From Campylobacter sp. LR291e (GTDB lineage Bacteria > Campylobacterota > Campylobacteria > Campylobacterales > Campylobacteraceae): a stretch of DNA of 37,081 nt. The notes beneath the pieces were generated by a model. It had not been told where the DNA came from. It made no database searches and worked only from the letters and a program-made list of their open reading frames with translations. The translations under genes were made by a program, and so were the position numbers. The first letter of the stretch is position 1. Each line of letters opens with the position of its first letter. Below, piece after piece: positions 36,671-37,081 of the stretch. The stretch is taken from contig NZ_VJNV01000016.1 in NCBI RefSeq assembly GCF_008633915.1, positions 1 through 37,081 on the forward strand. Reading direction: 5' to 3'.

Positions 36671-37081
36671 TCACTCCACCCTTAAAGCTTTTTTCAGTGT
36701 AAATAACTCATCTAAAATTTTAACTATTTTTTCTTGTTCTTTTAAGGGTGGGAGGGGGATAGGAAGATCTAAAAATAATTTTTTATCTAAATGTGGTATA
36801 GCAGCACCTTTTTTATTAAGCCTAAATAAATCTTTAAAATAAAGTAGCATAAAATCCATAAAATGAGTTAATGAAATATTTTTGATTTCTAGCTTTTTAA
36901 GCGTACTACCTAAATATCCATTTTCTTTAATTGTAAAAACTTCACCAGAATTTTCTCCGTCCATTAAAATCACTCTATCATTTTTATAAACTTTATTGCC
37001 AAATGAAACTATATTTTCCATATTATTATTTCTTAAAAATTTTACATCTAAAATGGGTAAATTTTCATCTTTACAAATTTC
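36671..37081 (-). CDS. Type I restriction-modification specificity subunit HsdS, C-terminal part (runs off the window)
   Basis: An open frame that is continuous from the stop at 36671 to the end of the window (at least 136 residues); an ATG at 37021 is internal, since the frame stays open upstream with LPILDVKFLRN, typical of a target recognition domain. Features are a DGENSGEVF-type segment, then HLDKKLFLDLPIPLPPLKEQ leading into IVKILDELF, the classic end of a TRD plus the start of its conserved helix. The protein stops only about 14 residues into that helix, so the distal conserved region is short. The subunit recognises the DNA target for an HsdMR complex that must lie beyond the window. 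It marks the edge of an accessory region. Confidence 0.85.
   Translation of the reverse strand, partial: EICKDENLPILDVKFLRNNNMENIVSFGNKVYKNDRVILMDGENSGEVFTIKENGYLGSTLKKLEIKNISLTHFMDFMLLYFKDLFRLNKKGAAIPHLDKKLFLDLPIPLPPLKEQEKIVKILDELFTLKKALRVE

Noticed and set aside
36745-36760. G-rich stretch (GGGTGGGAGGGGG) in the hsdS gene as a phase-variable tract
   Set aside because: The longest pure G run is only 5; Campylobacter contingency tracts are usually 8 or more, and the sequence encodes the conserved PLPPLK motif.

Overview
The window is AT-rich, densely packed bacterial DNA from the Campylobacterota, most likely a Campylobacter. The evidence is gene content and order recalled from C. jejuni, Campylobacter-type promoters (TATAAT behind a T-rich stretch, no clear -35), frequent TTG/GTG starts and many ATGA or TAATG overlaps. 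Almost every gene is conserved core. No rRNA, tRNA, CRISPR array or insertion sequence was seen.

Layout. (1) Positions 41-9606: an M23 peptidase diverges from a PgbA-like secreted protein, a GlcD-type oxidase and a YihY/Rbn membrane protein. These converge on a minus-strand operon (5-formyl-THF cyclo-ligase, RNase Y, DedA, ComEC). A thioredoxin-like lipoprotein and ftsY follow. This matches the C. jejuni Cj1206-Cj1215 neighbourhood. (2) Positions 9622-10830: a Tat-exported zinc alcohol dehydrogenase with a possible operator on its promoter. (3) Positions 10923-15466: RNase J, KsgA, a small nucleoside-phosphorylase-like protein, RlmN and a 31-residue membrane peptide (Cj1710-Cj1714 block). (4) Positions 15512-18719: recJ and pyrG. 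(5) Positions 18800-22446: the accessory-looking part, with an apparent small structured RNA, a RelE-like toxin-antitoxin pair, a dCache-type chemoreceptor, and a stand-alone paralogue of the antitoxin N-terminal domain. (6) Positions 22476-29762: an operon for envelope assembly and translation initiation (M23 peptidase, lpxC, tsaB, thrB, ylxR, infB, rbfA, rimP). (7) Positions 29831-36657: tyrA diverging from bamA, then the compact accD-rlmH-dksA-membrane protein-dus operon. (8) Positions 36671-37081: the C-terminal part of a type I restriction specificity subunit running off the window.

The core operons serve ribosome and RNA maturation (RNase Y, RNase J, KsgA, RlmN, RlmH, RimP, RbfA, IF-2, Dus, TsaB), envelope construction (two M23 peptidases, LpxC, BamA, AccD) and metabolism (PyrG, ThrB, TyrA).

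The region most worth a second look is 18.8-22.4 kb. A T15 tract abuts the -10 box of an undescribed ~80-nt RNA whose two CCCTAC segments compete for one GTAGGG. A second A15 tract lies 970 bp away on the far side of the toxin-antitoxin pair. The antitoxin N-terminal domain recurs (34/58 identical) as a separate gene beyond the chemoreceptor, with a basic PRGR tail. Functional proposals here are inference.
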